A stretch of 64,000 nt of DNA from Rhodopseudomonas boonkerdii (GTDB taxonomy: Bacteria; Pseudomonadota; Alphaproteobacteria; Rhizobiales; Xanthobacteraceae). This document shows, in pieces, positions 1-8,489 of the stretch. The notes beneath the pieces are model-generated. The model searched no databases and had not been told where the DNA came from. It was given only the letters and a program-made list of their open reading frames with translations. Where the stretch lies: positions 2,418,001-2,482,000 of the forward strand of contig NZ_CP036537.1 of the NCBI RefSeq assembly GCF_021184025.1, given 5' to 3'. How positions within the stretch are numbered: the first letter of the stretch is position 1; each line of letters opens with the position of its first letter. A program made the position numbers and the translations under genes.

Positions 1-196
1 AGGCGCAGCGTCCGGCAGTCTCATCCTTTAGTTCCCCCAAATCACGACAAGCAAATGCGAATTCGGCTGCTCTGGCAAGGGCTTGACGCGCATCGCCGAA
101 GCGCGCGGGGGTGGATTTCCAACTGGCGGAGCGTATATGACCCATGTATAACGCGGCCTCCGCAGCCATAACGCGCGGTTTTCAGGAGACAATTCA

Positions 197-1585
197 ATGT
201 CCGAGCGGTGGACACCCGAGAGCTGGCGGGGCAAGCCCGTCATGCAGATGCCGGAATATCCGGATGCCAAGGCCTTGGCCGATGTCGAGGCGCAGCTCGC
301 AACGTTTCCGCCGCTCGTTTTTGCGGGTGAGGCCCGCAACCTGAAGAAGCAGCTCGCCAGAGTGGCCAATGGCGAGGCTTTCCTCCTGCAGGGCGGTGAT
401 TGCGCCGAGTCCTTTGCCGAGCATGGCGCGAACAACATCCGCGACTTCTTCCGCGCCTTCCTGCAGATGTCGGTGGTGCTCACCTATGCCGGCGCGCTGC
501 CGGTGGTGAAGGTCGGCCGCATCGCCGGCCAGTTCGCCAAACCGCGCTCCTCGCCGATCGAGAAGGCGAACGGGCAGGAGCTGCCGAGCTATCGCGGCGA
601 CATCATCAACGACATCGCCTTCACGGCGGAATCCCGCGTGCCGGATCCGCAGCGCCAGCTAATGGCCTATCGCCAGTCGGCCGCGACGCTGAACCTCTTG
701 CGCGCCTTCGCCTCGGGCGGCTTCGCCAATCTCGGCAGCGTGCATCAGTGGATGCTCGGCTTCCTCAAGGATTCGCAGCAGTCGCGCCGTTACAAGGAAT
801 TGGCGGACCGCATCTCCGACGCGCTGAATTTCATGCGCGCCTGCGGCCTCGATCTCGAAGCCCATCCGGAGCTGCGCTCGACGGATTTCTACACCAGCCA
901 CGAAGCGCTGCTGCTCGGCTACGAGCAGGCTTTCACCCGCGTGGATTCCACGACGGGCGACTGGTACGCGACCTCCGGGCACATGCTGTGGATCGGCGAT
1001 CGCACGCGCCAGCTCGACCATGCGCATGTCGAATACTTCCGCGGCATCAGGAATCCGATCGGTCTCAAATGTGGCCCGTCGCTGAAGCCGGATGAGCTGC
1101 TGAAGCTGATCGATGTCCTCAACCCGGACAACGAGGCCGGCCGCCTGACGCTGATCGGCCGCTTCGGCCATGAGAAGGTCGGCGAGCATCTGCCGGGCTT
1201 TATCCGCGCCGTGCAGAAGGAAGGCCGCAAGGTGGTGTGGTCGTGCGATCCCATGCACGGCAACACGATCACGTCGAATTCGGGCTACAAGACCCGTCCG
1301 TTCGACCGCATCCTGTCCGAAGTGAAGTCGTTCTTCCAGATTCACCAGGCCGAAGGCACCCATGCCGGTGGCGTGCATCTGGAGATGACCGGTCAGAACG
1401 TCACCGAATGCACTGGCGGCGCCCGCGCGATCTCCGACGAGGATCTCAACGACCGCTATCACACGGTCTGCGATCCCCGCCTGAACGCCGAGCAGGCCAT
1501 CGATATGGCGTTCCTGATCGCCGAACTGCTGAAGACCGCGCGCGCCGACAAGGCCCAGCCGCTGCCGGCCGTCTCGGGTCTCTGA
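197..1585 (+). CDS. aroG: Class II 3-deoxy-7-phosphoheptulonate (DAHP) synthase
   Basis: Catalyses condensation of phosphoenolpyruvate and erythrose 4-phosphate, the first step of the shikimate pathway, in the cytosol. The 462-aa product has the plant-like class II layout: GGDCAESF near residue 67 with the metal-binding Cys at about 69, a GQFAKPRS stretch near 112, and CDPMHGNT near 350. Length is normal for the class. ATG 197 is preceded by AGGAGA eight bases upstream, which fixes the start. The gene is monocistronic-looking: a palindromic repeat follows its stop before dgkA. Class II enzymes are usually feedback regulated by aromatic amino acids; nothing in the sequence shows the mode here. 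The symbol is the customary one for this class, and other symbols are in use. Confidence 0.95.
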   Translation: MSERWTPESWRGKPVMQMPEYPDAKALADVEAQLATFPPLVFAGEARNLKKQLARVANGEAFLLQGGDCAESFAEHGANNIRDFFRAFLQMSVVLTYAGALPVVKVGRIAGQFAKPRSSPIEKANGQELPSYRGDIINDIAFTAESRVPDPQRQLMAYRQSAATLNLLRAFASGGFANLGSVHQWMLGFLKDSQQSRRYKELADRISDALNFMRACGLDLEAHPELRSTDFYTSHEALLLGYEQAFTRVDSTTGDWYATSGHMLWIGDRTRQLDHAHVEYFRGIRNPIGLKCGPSLKPDELLKLIDVLNPDNEAGRLTLIGRFGHEKVGEHLPGFIRAVQKEGRKVVWSCDPMHGNTITSNSGYKTRPFDRILSEVKSFFQIHQAEGTHAGGVHLEMTGQNVTECTGGARAISDEDLNDRYHTVCDPRLNAEQAIDMAFLIAELLKTARADKAQPLPAVSGL

Positions 1586-1590
1586 TTGCG

Positions 1591-1638
1591 TGTCCCGGCT
1601 CTGCGAAGCGGCACCTCGTGCCGCATCGCGTCCCGGAC
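1591..1638. repeat. Short palindromic intergenic repeat (GTCCCGG family)
   Basis: Imperfect inverted repeat running from GTCCCGGCTC to GCGTCCCGGAC with an inner GCGGCACCTCGTGCCGC hairpin. Related elements occur at 13038, 24291 and 29343. It lies directly after the aroG stop and could act as a transcript end or stabiliser. It also argues that the next gene starts downstream of 1638. Confidence 0.6.
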
Positions 1639-1653
1639 AGGGCGGGATGGTTC

Positions 1654-2028
1654 GTGTCGGGATCTGGTTTCGGATTGCATCGGCTCTGGCGGGCCACCGT
1701 CAATTCCTGGAATGGCCTGCGTTCCGGCATCAGATCGGAGCAGGCCATTCGTGAGGAGTTGGTGGCGCTTGCCCTCGCGCTCCCGCTGGCATTCCTGATC
1801 GGCACCAGCATGGCCCGGCGTTTGGAAATGATCGCGGTGGTGATGCTCGTCCTCACCGTCGAACTCCTCAACACCGCCATCGAGAAACTGGCTGACCGCG
1901 TCACGCTGGAACACGATTCACAGATTGGTCGTGTGAAGGATCTAGGCTCGGCGGCGGTGGGCGTCGCGCTGCTGATTGCGGGAATGGTGTGGCTGTTCGC
2001 GCTGGGTGAGCGGGTGGGGATGTTTTGA
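1654..2028 (+). CDS. dgkA: Diacylglycerol kinase (prokaryotic DgkA type)
   Basis: Small integral membrane kinase that recycles diacylglycerol to phosphatidic acid in the inner membrane. The 124-aa product from GTG 1654 has the family layout: an amphipathic N-terminus with RATVNSWNGLRSG, three membrane helices, and the conserved ELLNTAIEKLADRV motif, which contains the catalytic/metal Glu and Asn of the family, followed by KDLGSAAV. The frame stays open upstream into aroG, but the repeat at 1591-1638 and the usual family length (about 120 aa) favour GTG 1654. A TTG at 1675 is an alternative. The start is therefore uncertain; the family call is firm. Confidence 0.85.
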   Translation: MSGSGFGLHRLWRATVNSWNGLRSGIRSEQAIREELVALALALPLAFLIGTSMARRLEMIAVVMLVLTVELLNTAIEKLADRVTLEHDSQIGRVKDLGSAAVGVALLIAGMVWLFALGERVGMF

Positions 2029-2055
2029 GAATAACGGAAGCATCGAAACTCCGTC

Positions 2056-2158
2056 TGTCATCGCCCGCGAAAGCGGGCGATCCAGTATGCGGGGACTTCT
2101 CGGTTCTATTTCGTCCGACAGTGTTTACTGGATCGCCCGGTCAAGCCGGGCGATGACA
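2056..2158. repeat. Bipartite palindromic repeat (TGTCATCGCCCG family)
   Basis: Two hairpins, ATCGCCCG-CGAAAG-CGGGCGAT and ATCGCCCGG-TCAAG-CCGGGCGAT, lie about 50 bases apart and are themselves in inverted orientation, with TGTCAT at the left end and ATGACA at the right. A second copy is at 48314-48414. It separates dgkA from nadE. Confidence 0.75.
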
Positions 2159-2220
2159 GTGGAGGTGCGTTGCGATCCCAGGCGGTTGCAACGCTTCAGC
2201 CCAAAGGCTTGAATGACGCC

Positions 2221-3972
2221 ATGACAGATTCAAAGCGCTTCACCATCACGCTGGCCCAGCTCAATCCAACCGTCGGCGACATCGCCGGCAATGCCGACAA
2301 GGCCCGTCGCGCGCGTGCCCGGGCTGCCGCCGACGGCGCCGACGTGGTCGTGCTGCCCGAACTCTTCCTTGCGGGCTATCCCCCCGAAGACCTCGTGCTC
2401 AAGCCCGCTTTCCAGATGGCCTGCCGCGCTGAAGTGGAGGCGCTCGCCCGCGAGACCGCGGACGGCGGCCCAGCCATGCTCGTCGGCACCCCCTGGGTCG
2501 ATGGTGGCAAGCTCTACAATGCCTGCGCGCTGCTCGACGGCGGCCGCATCGCCGCCATTCGCTTCAAGGTCAACCTGCCGAATTACGGCGTGTTCGACGA
2601 GAAGCGCGTATTCGCCCGCGGCACGGTCGGCGGTCCCATCACCATCCGCGGCCTGCGCGTCGGCGTGCCGATCTGCGAAGACACCTGGATGGAAGAGTCC
2701 GCCGATTACGAGGACGTGGTCGAGACCCTGGCCGAGACCGGTGCCGAAATCCTGATCGTGCCGAACGGCTCGCCCTATGCCCGCGGCAAGCACGATCTGC
2801 GCATGAATGTGCAGGTCGCCCGCGTCACCGAGAGCCATCTGCCGATGGTCTATCTCAATCAGGTCGGCGGCCAGGACGAACTGGTGTTCGATGGCGCCAG
2901 CTTCGTGCTCAATGCCGATCGCTCGCTCGGCGCACAGCTGCCGTCCTTCGCCGAAAACATCACGACGCTGATATTCGAGAAGGCGGGTGGCGCATGGCGT
3001 TGCAACGGCCCTGTCGCCAAGGTGCCGGAGGGCGATGAGGGCGACTACGCCGCCTGCGTGCTCGGCTTGCGCGATTACGTCAACAAGAACGGTTTTCCCG
3101 GCGTGCTGATGGGTATTTCCGGCGGCATCGACAGCGCGCTCTGCGCCGCGATTGCCGTGGATGCGCTTGGCGCCGACCGCGTGCGCGGCATCATGCTGCC
3201 GTTCCGCTACACCGCGCAGGTATCGCTCGACGACGCCGACAAGCTCGCCAAGGCGCTCGGCTTTCGCTACGAAATCCTGCCCATCGCCGATGCCGTGAAC
3301 GGCTTCGAAAACATCCTCGCGGACACCTTCAAGGGCTTCGCCCGCGACATCACCGAAGAAAACCTGCAGGCGCGCACGCGTGGCACGCTGCTGATGGCGG
3401 TATCCAACAAGACCGGCGCCATGGTGGTGACGACAGGCAACAAGTCAGAAATGTCGGTGGGCTACGCCACGCTCTATGGCGACATGAATGGCGGCTTCAA
3501 TCCGATCAAGGATCTCTACAAGACCCAGGTGTTCCGCATCTCGACCTTGCGCAATTCATGGAAGCCCGAAGGCGCCATGGGGCCGGAGGGTGAGGTGATC
3601 CCGAACAACATCATCATCCGGCCTCCCACGGCGGAATTGCGCGAGAATCAGACCGATCAGGACTCGCTGCCGCCTTACGATATTCTGGACGCGATCCTCG
3701 AACGCCTCGTCGAGCGCGAGCAGCCGCTGTCGGAGATCATCGCCGATGGTTTCGACAAGGATACGGTGCTGCGCATCGATCGCCTGCTCAACATCGCCGA
3801 ATACAAGCGCCGTCAGGCTGCCCCGGGGGTGAAGGTGACGCGCAAGAACTTTGGCCGCGACCGCCGCTATCCCATCACCAACCGTTTTCGCGATCAGGCA
3901 AAGCCATTGCCGAAGCCCGATGAGGACTTGGTAACGCGTCCCGGCAAAGGCACGAGCGAGGCGTTCGATTGA
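2221..3972 (+). CDS. nadE: Glutamine-dependent NAD(+) synthetase
   Basis: Last step of NAD synthesis: amidates deamido-NAD using glutamine and ATP. The 583-aa two-domain protein begins with a nitrilase-type glutaminase domain carrying a Glu-Lys-Cys triad (LPELFLAGY near 46, RFKVNLPNYG near 116, VPICEDTW near 151). The C-terminal synthetase domain has the ATP-binding loop SGGIDSAL near 300 and a second ATP/NAD-binding segment, TTGNKSEMSVGY. Two-domain length is normal for the glutamine-using form, as opposed to the short ammonia-dependent one. ATG 2221 is chosen over an in-frame TTG at 2170, because the family begins close to the first beta strand of the nitrilase fold. Confidence 0.95.
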   Translation: MTDSKRFTITLAQLNPTVGDIAGNADKARRARARAAADGADVVVLPELFLAGYPPEDLVLKPAFQMACRAEVEALARETADGGPAMLVGTPWVDGGKLYNACALLDGGRIAAIRFKVNLPNYGVFDEKRVFARGTVGGPITIRGLRVGVPICEDTWMEESADYEDVVETLAETGAEILIVPNGSPYARGKHDLRMNVQVARVTESHLPMVYLNQVGGQDELVFDGASFVLNADRSLGAQLPSFAENITTLIFEKAGGAWRCNGPVAKVPEGDEGDYAACVLGLRDYVNKNGFPGVLMGISGGIDSALCAAIAVDALGADRVRGIMLPFRYTAQVSLDDADKLAKALGFRYEILPIADAVNGFENILADTFKGFARDITEENLQARTRGTLLMAVSNKTGAMVVTTGNKSEMSVGYATLYGDMNGGFNPIKDLYKTQVFRISTLRNSWKPEGAMGPEGEVIPNNIIIRPPTAELRENQTDQDSLPPYDILDAILERLVEREQPLSEIIADGFDKDTVLRIDRLLNIAEYKRRQAAPGVKVTRKNFGRDRRYPITNRFRDQAKPLPKPDEDLVTRPGKGTSEAFD

Positions 3973-3982
3973 CCCGGTAATT

Positions 3983-4073
3983 CGTAGGGCGGATGAGGCG
4001 AACCCGGAATCCGCCGCTAACGCGCCAAAAGGATAGACCGCGGCGGATTACTCTGCGCTAATCCGCCCTACGG
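3983..4073. repeat. Palindromic intergenic repeat (CGTAGGGCGGAT family)
   Basis: The ends are inverted: CGTAGGGCGGAT at the left and ATCCGCCCTACG at the right, with internal AATCCGCCGC / GCGGCGGATT. It lies between nadE and the VOC gene. A looser relative with the same CGTAGG...CCTACG ends is at 12485-12626. Confidence 0.7.
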
Positions 4074-4102
4074 TCGTTGACGCCAGCTCTGAAGGAGAGC
4101 GC

Positions 4103-4483
4103 ATGCTCACCGATGTTTCCGTTGGCGCCTTTGCCATCGTGCCGAGCAACGACCTTAAAGCGTCCATCGCATTCTGGGAACGACTGGGCTTCACACGCAC
4201 AGGCGGCGAGGGCGACTATGTCGTCATGACCGGCTGGAATTGCGAAGTGCATGTGACGCAGGCGGGCGAAGGCCCGTGGCGCGTGCCGGAAGCCAACCCG
4301 TTCGGCATTTTCATTCGCACGCCCGATGTCGATGCCATCGCTGCGCGGGTGGACGATCTGATCGTCCGCCCCGGCGGCATCCTGCGCCATCGCGAATGGG
4401 GCATGTATGAGGTCGGCATCAACGGCCCGGATGGCTTGCTGGTCCGCATCGGATGGCCATCCCGCTTGATGAAAGCGGAATAG
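4103..4483 (+). CDS. VOC superfamily protein (glyoxalase/bleomycin-resistance fold)
   Basis: A 126-aa single-module VOC protein with the typical start (VPSNDLKASIAFWERLGF) and a C-terminal beta strand ending in GPDGLLVRIGW. Small proteins of this fold bind antibiotics or act as metal-dependent isomerases or dioxygenases. Substrate cannot be told from sequence, and the usual metal-binding His/Glu positions are not obvious. The bleomycin-type subgroup often sequesters drugs rather than catalysing. ATG 4103 follows GAAGGAG at good spacing. It converges on the marR-like gene with adjacent stops and no gap. Confidence 0.8.
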   Translation: MLTDVSVGAFAIVPSNDLKASIAFWERLGFTRTGGEGDYVVMTGWNCEVHVTQAGEGPWRVPEANPFGIFIRTPDVDAIAARVDDLIVRPGGILRHREWGMYEVGINGPDGLLVRIGWPSRLMKAE

Positions 4484-4972
4484 CTACTTCTGCGATGCCA
4501 ACAGCTTCGCCAGCAACCCCGATAACTGACTCTGCTCGCGTGCGTTAAGGCCGCTCACGATGGCCTGCTGGTTCGCCACATGCGCATCGATCACGCGATC
4601 GATCAGAGCGAGCCCTTGCACCGTGAGCCCCACCAATGTGCCGCGTTTGTCGGCCGGGTTCGGTTTGCGCATGACAAAACCGACCTTTTCCAGCCGATCG
4701 ATCCGGTTGGTCATGCTACCGGACGAGATCATCGCAGCTTCATAGAGTTCGGTCGGTGTCAGCGCATGCGGCTTGCCGCTTCGCCGCAGCGTCGCCAGCA
4801 CGTCGAATTCCCCGGGCTGCAGATCGAAGCGTGCGAACAGCGGATTGAGTCTGTCGCGCGAAATCACCAGCGCGGCCTCGGCCAGCCGGCCGAGCAGCAC
4901 CATCGCTCCCGTGTCGATCTCCGGCCGCTCGCGGGCCCATTGCTCGGCGGCACTCTCGGCTCTGTCCATCAC
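4484..4972 (-). CDS. MarR-family transcriptional regulator
   Basis: A 162-aa winged-helix regulator. The HTH region reads LTPTELYEAAMISSGSMTNR, followed by the wing IDRLEKVGFVMRKPNPADKR, which is diagnostic of MarR. It should bind as a dimer to a palindrome and release on binding a small phenolic or lipophilic ligand. It starts at GTG 4972 (or ATG 4969) and is divergent from the MFS exporter at 5067. The 32-bp palindrome in the gap is the probable shared operator, so autoregulation and control of the exporter are expected. Ligand unknown. Confidence 0.92.
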   Translation of the reverse strand: MMDRAESAAEQWARERPEIDTGAMVLLGRLAEAALVISRDRLNPLFARFDLQPGEFDVLATLRRSGKPHALTPTELYEAAMISSGSMTNRIDRLEKVGFVMRKPNPADKRGTLVGLTVQGLALIDRVIDAHVANQQAIVSGLNAREQSQLSGLLAKLLASQK

Positions 4973-4984
4973 AATCGTCTGTCT

Positions 4985-5016
4985 TGACGTCGAGACATAA
5001 TTGTCTCTACGTCAAG
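4985..5016. promoter_or_regulatory. Probable MarR operator palindrome
   Basis: TTGACGTCGAGACA and TGTCTCTACGTCAA are separated by TAAT; 13 of 14 positions are complementary. It sits 12 bases upstream of the marR-like start and 50 bases upstream of the MFS start, where one dimer could block both promoters. Assignment to this regulator is inferred from position and symmetry. Confidence 0.8.
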
Positions 5017-5066
5017 ATATATGAAGGCGCCCGCGAACGCAATCGGAAGGTGCCGATGGAGTCGTC

Positions 5067-6233
5067 ATGTCTCGTTTTTCTTCCCGGCTGCTGTTTCCGG
5101 CGGCCGTCATCATCGTCGGCATCAATTTGCGTCCGGCGCTGGCTGCAGTCGGCCCGCTGCTCGATGCGATCCAGCGCGACACCGGTCTCGGCGATACCGG
5201 CGCCAGTCTGCTGACCACGCTGCCGGTGGTGCTGATGGGCGTGTGCCTGTTCGGCGCGGCGTGGCTGCGGCGTCTGTTCGGCGAGCGCGGCGGCATCGCG
5301 CTCGGCGCGGTGCTGATCGTGCTGGCCTGCGCCATGCGCTGGTGGTTTCCCGACCTGTCCACCTTGCTGTTGACTGCCGTGCTCGGCGGCATCGGTATCG
5401 CCATCGTGCAGGCGCTGATGCCGTCAGTGATCCGTGCGCAGGCCGGGGGAAGCGCGGCGCGGCTGATGGGACTGTATTCGACGGCGATCATGGGAGGCGC
5501 GCTTATTGCGAGTACGCTGAGCCCTTGGATCGCACGCAGCGTAAGCTGGCCTGCGGCGCTCGGCATCTGGGCCGTGCCGGCGCTCGTCGGGCTTGCCGCA
5601 TGGTGGAAGGTGATGGATCGCCCCGACACTGCCACAAGCGGCTCTGCGCATCGTGCCATCTATCGCTTTCCGCGCGCATGGGTTCTGCTCGCCTTCTTCG
5701 GCCTTGGCACCGGCGCCTATACGCTGGTGCTGGCGTGGCTGCCGCCGTTCTACACCCGGTTCGGATGGACCGCGGAGGCGGCCGGGGCGTTGCTTGGTCT
5801 CGTGACCCTTGCCGAGGTGGTTTCGGGAATCGCGGTATCGCTCTGGATCAACCGTTTGCCGGATCGTCGCCCTGCGCTCCTGGTTGCGATCGGCGCGCTG
5901 CTTGTCGGCTTGCTCTGCCTGTGTCTTGCGCCGCTATCGCTCGCTTGGCCGGCAGCACTGTTCGCCGGACTCGGCATCGGCGCGCTGTTTCCGTTGTCGC
6001 TGATCGTATCGATGGATCACGCCGGGGATGCCGGCGAGGCCGGTGCCATCGTCGGCTTCGTGCAGGGCGGCGGCTATGTGCTCGCAGCCTTGCTGCCTTT
6101 CATTGCAGGGCTGTTGCGCCAGCATCTCTCGGATCTCACGCCGGCCTGGTGGCTGATGGCGCTACTCTGCGTCGTGATGGCCGGAATTGCAGTGCGGCTA
6201 CGTCCCGAATGTCGCCTGTTATGTGACGTTTAG
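5067..6233 (+). CDS. MFS transporter, CynX/NimT (cyanate/nitroimidazole) type
   Basis: A 388-aa twelve-helix inner-membrane transporter. The opening GINLRPALAAVGPLLDAIQ, with Arg in the first helix and a short second loop, is typical of the CynX/NimT/YycB branch. Members move cyanate, 2-nitroimidazole or other small organics; the substrate here is not deducible. ATG 5067 has GGAG about seven bases upstream. It is divergent from a MarR regulator with a strong operator palindrome between them, so export induced by a toxic or signalling compound is the likely role. Confidence 0.88.
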   Translation: MSRFSSRLLFPAAVIIVGINLRPALAAVGPLLDAIQRDTGLGDTGASLLTTLPVVLMGVCLFGAAWLRRLFGERGGIALGAVLIVLACAMRWWFPDLSTLLLTAVLGGIGIAIVQALMPSVIRAQAGGSAARLMGLYSTAIMGGALIASTLSPWIARSVSWPAALGIWAVPALVGLAAWWKVMDRPDTATSGSAHRAIYRFPRAWVLLAFFGLGTGAYTLVLAWLPPFYTRFGWTAEAAGALLGLVTLAEVVSGIAVSLWINRLPDRRPALLVAIGALLVGLLCLCLAPLSLAWPAALFAGLGIGALFPLSLIVSMDHAGDAGEAGAIVGFVQGGGYVLAALLPFIAGLLRQHLSDLTPAWWLMALLCVVMAGIAVRLRPECRLLCDV

Positions 6234-6246
6234 AGCTGTAAGGGTG

Positions 6247-8304
6247 TCACCGCGCCGTCTTCGCCACTGCGGCAAAGGCCGTATTACTCAGCAACCCGCC
6301 GCCTTGGTAAAGGGTGATCACCGGTGAGGATGCGACACCGGTGCCGTTCTTGATGTCATACAGCGCCGAGAAACGGTTCAGCAGCTTCGCGAGTTTGGCG
6401 GGGTCGGCGAGGTCCTTCAGGTTGAGGTGTTTTTCAACCACCTTGGCCTGCTGGTCGATATCCATGGCACCGACCTCGTCGGGCAGGCCGAAGGTGGTGC
6501 GGAATACTTCCGCCAGCGCCTTGTCGGCGAGCAGGTCATAGGCCGAAGTGATGCCCGGCGCCTTGCGCTCGAAATAAAGCGCGAGCCGGACGCCCGGATT
6601 GGTCTCACCCTGCTGCGTTTCCAGCGTCTGCTGCAGATACTTGCGCTGGGTTTCCATAAACTGGTCGCGGGTCTGCGGTCCGAATTTCGGCAACCGGGCG
6701 ACCTCGCCGTCGTTGTCGAAATTGAACGAAGCCACCAGCTCCGCGAAGCGCGGATCGGTCTGGGTGTTGACGAAACTCTTGGGGTCTGTGAGGTCCGAGT
6801 CGAACATCTTGCGCAGGTCGGCGGTCGTCACCTTGGCGGGATCGAGACCCCTGGCGACGAGCGCGATGTCCATCAGCTTCCTGTCGGCGAGCAGCTCCTT
6901 CACGCTTCCGATATTGGCGATGGTGTTCTGATAGTAAACGGCGTCCTTGTCGGCGGCCTTGCGCAGCTCGGCCTGTTCCTTGTCCTTCGTGAAGCGCGTC
7001 TTGGCGATGATGTAGTCCTTCATCACCAGCTTCACTTCCGCGCCGTCCTGCGCCACCACTGGTGTGGTGACATTGCCGCTGCTGTCGAAATTGAACGCGC
7101 GCGCAAGCTGGACGAAGCGATCATCCTTCAGCTTGTTGACATAACTCTTCGGATCGTTCGGATCGCTCTTGAGTACATTCTTGATGATGGTCGGCGACAC
7201 CGTCTCCGGATCGATTCCGAATGATTTCAGCGCGAAATTGAAAACGTTTGGCGTCTTCAGGAACTGGTCGACGGTCGTCACCTTGGCGAGGCCCGCGCGA
7301 TACTGCTTGATCAACGATTCGGAATAGCTCGGGTCCGCCGCGAGATAGACCGCGCCCTGGCTGTTGACATATTTGGCATGGGTGTCGCTCTGCTGGGCAG
7401 CCGTCTGCGGGTCGGTGCCGGCAGGTAATGTCCCGTCCGATGCGAACTGAAAGGCGCTGGCAAGCGCGACATAGCTGTCGATCGTTTCGAGCGCCTTTCG
7501 GTAGCTGACGATGCTGATCTCGTTCATCGAACCGCGCGCGCGTTCCAGATCGATCTTGCGGCGCAGATCGGCCATATCGGCGCCGGGCTCCTTGAGTTGC
7601 GCCGTATAGGCGTCGATCTTGCTGGCGGCGTCGGCCATCGCCGCCTGCGCCTTGGTGATGTTGGCGTTGATGTCGTCTTTCTGCGACACCCAGACGGAAT
7701 TGACATAACTGTTCGGATCGGATGGGTCGCTGCCCAGCACCTTGCTGATCGTGTCGTGCGACCAGTTGCTCTTGTCGATTCCGTAAGCCGAGAAGACGTA
7801 GTCCCGCAGTTTGTCGTCGGCGAGCAGGGCATTGACGTTGGTGATCTTGCCGATCGTCAGATTGTAGTAGTTCTTGTTCGCGTCCAGCGCATCCACGCCG
7901 CGTTTCGCCACTGCCGTATACAGGCCGATCATGTCGTCGATCTGGTTCGCGGACTGGGCGGTCTTGGTGTCGGCGCTGGCCGTGCCGAATGGGAAGGCAG
8001 CCGCGAATTCCCGGTAGCGCTTGTCGCTCAGCTTGTTGGCAAAGCTGTTGGCATCGGAGAGGTTGCTCTCCAGCACCTTGCGGATGAAGGCCTTGGCATA
8101 GGCCATATCCTCCAGGCCATAGGCCTTGGTGGCGTAGGTGTAGAGTCGATGGTCGTTCAGGAGATCGTCGACGCTCGTTACCTTGCCGATATTGGCTTTG
8201 TAGTAAGCGCTGTCCTTGCTCACTGCGGCCTGCTGCGAGACTTTTGTCATCGACTTCTGCAGGTCGCGCGAGACCAGATTGTAGTTGATATAGGTCGACA
8301 CCAT
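6247..8304 (-). CDS. DUF1217 protein with five tandem repeats
   Basis: A 685-aa protein starting MVSTYINYNLVSRDL. It is built from five copies of a roughly 75-residue unit near residues 33, 145, 331, 456 and 575. Each unit has the order YY-x4-IG-x-V-x2-LL, a helix ending in YG/FG/RGLD, D/NP-x-SYVN or SFVN, and a terminal AxAFxF segment. DUF1217 proteins are encoded in rhizobial flagellar regions, which makes a flagellum-associated role likely, but no flagellar gene is adjacent here; the nearest motility genes are motA/motB at 18.5 kb. There is no signal peptide or membrane helix. Molecular function is unknown. Confidence 0.85.
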   Translation of the reverse strand: MVSTYINYNLVSRDLQKSMTKVSQQAAVSKDSAYYKANIGKVTSVDDLLNDHRLYTYATKAYGLEDMAYAKAFIRKVLESNLSDANSFANKLSDKRYREFAAAFPFGTASADTKTAQSANQIDDMIGLYTAVAKRGVDALDANKNYYNLTIGKITNVNALLADDKLRDYVFSAYGIDKSNWSHDTISKVLGSDPSDPNSYVNSVWVSQKDDINANITKAQAAMADAASKIDAYTAQLKEPGADMADLRRKIDLERARGSMNEISIVSYRKALETIDSYVALASAFQFASDGTLPAGTDPQTAAQQSDTHAKYVNSQGAVYLAADPSYSESLIKQYRAGLAKVTTVDQFLKTPNVFNFALKSFGIDPETVSPTIIKNVLKSDPNDPKSYVNKLKDDRFVQLARAFNFDSSGNVTTPVVAQDGAEVKLVMKDYIIAKTRFTKDKEQAELRKAADKDAVYYQNTIANIGSVKELLADRKLMDIALVARGLDPAKVTTADLRKMFDSDLTDPKSFVNTQTDPRFAELVASFNFDNDGEVARLPKFGPQTRDQFMETQRKYLQQTLETQQGETNPGVRLALYFERKAPGITSAYDLLADKALAEVFRTTFGLPDEVGAMDIDQQAKVVEKHLNLKDLADPAKLAKLLNRFSALYDIKNGTGVASSPVITLYQGGGLLSNTAFAAVAKTAR

Positions 8305-8489
8305 CGGACAGCGCCTTTCGGATTATTCCGATGATATTGCCGCGAGGTTATCCGAAGCTTGCGCGATTGCAGCCAACTGTCGCGATCGCGGTTGTCGCCC
8401 GAACGGTACGCAAGGCGAACGGATCGCCGGGATAGGCTGCAATTGTCCGCCAGGCGAGCGATGACGGATTTGGCGCGTCGCGATCTCGA

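Noticed and set aside
28..483. 151-aa reading frame on the minus strand
   Set aside because: It runs antisense through the start of the DAHP synthase gene and has no family features; a GC-rich shadow.
659..1462. 267-aa minus-strand frame opposite aroG
   Set aside because: Entirely inside a well-supported gene; high-GC antisense frames of this size are common.
5021..6226. 401-aa plus-strand frame over the MFS gene
   Set aside because: Arg/Cys-rich product with no hydrophobic helices; frame-shifted shadow of the transporter.
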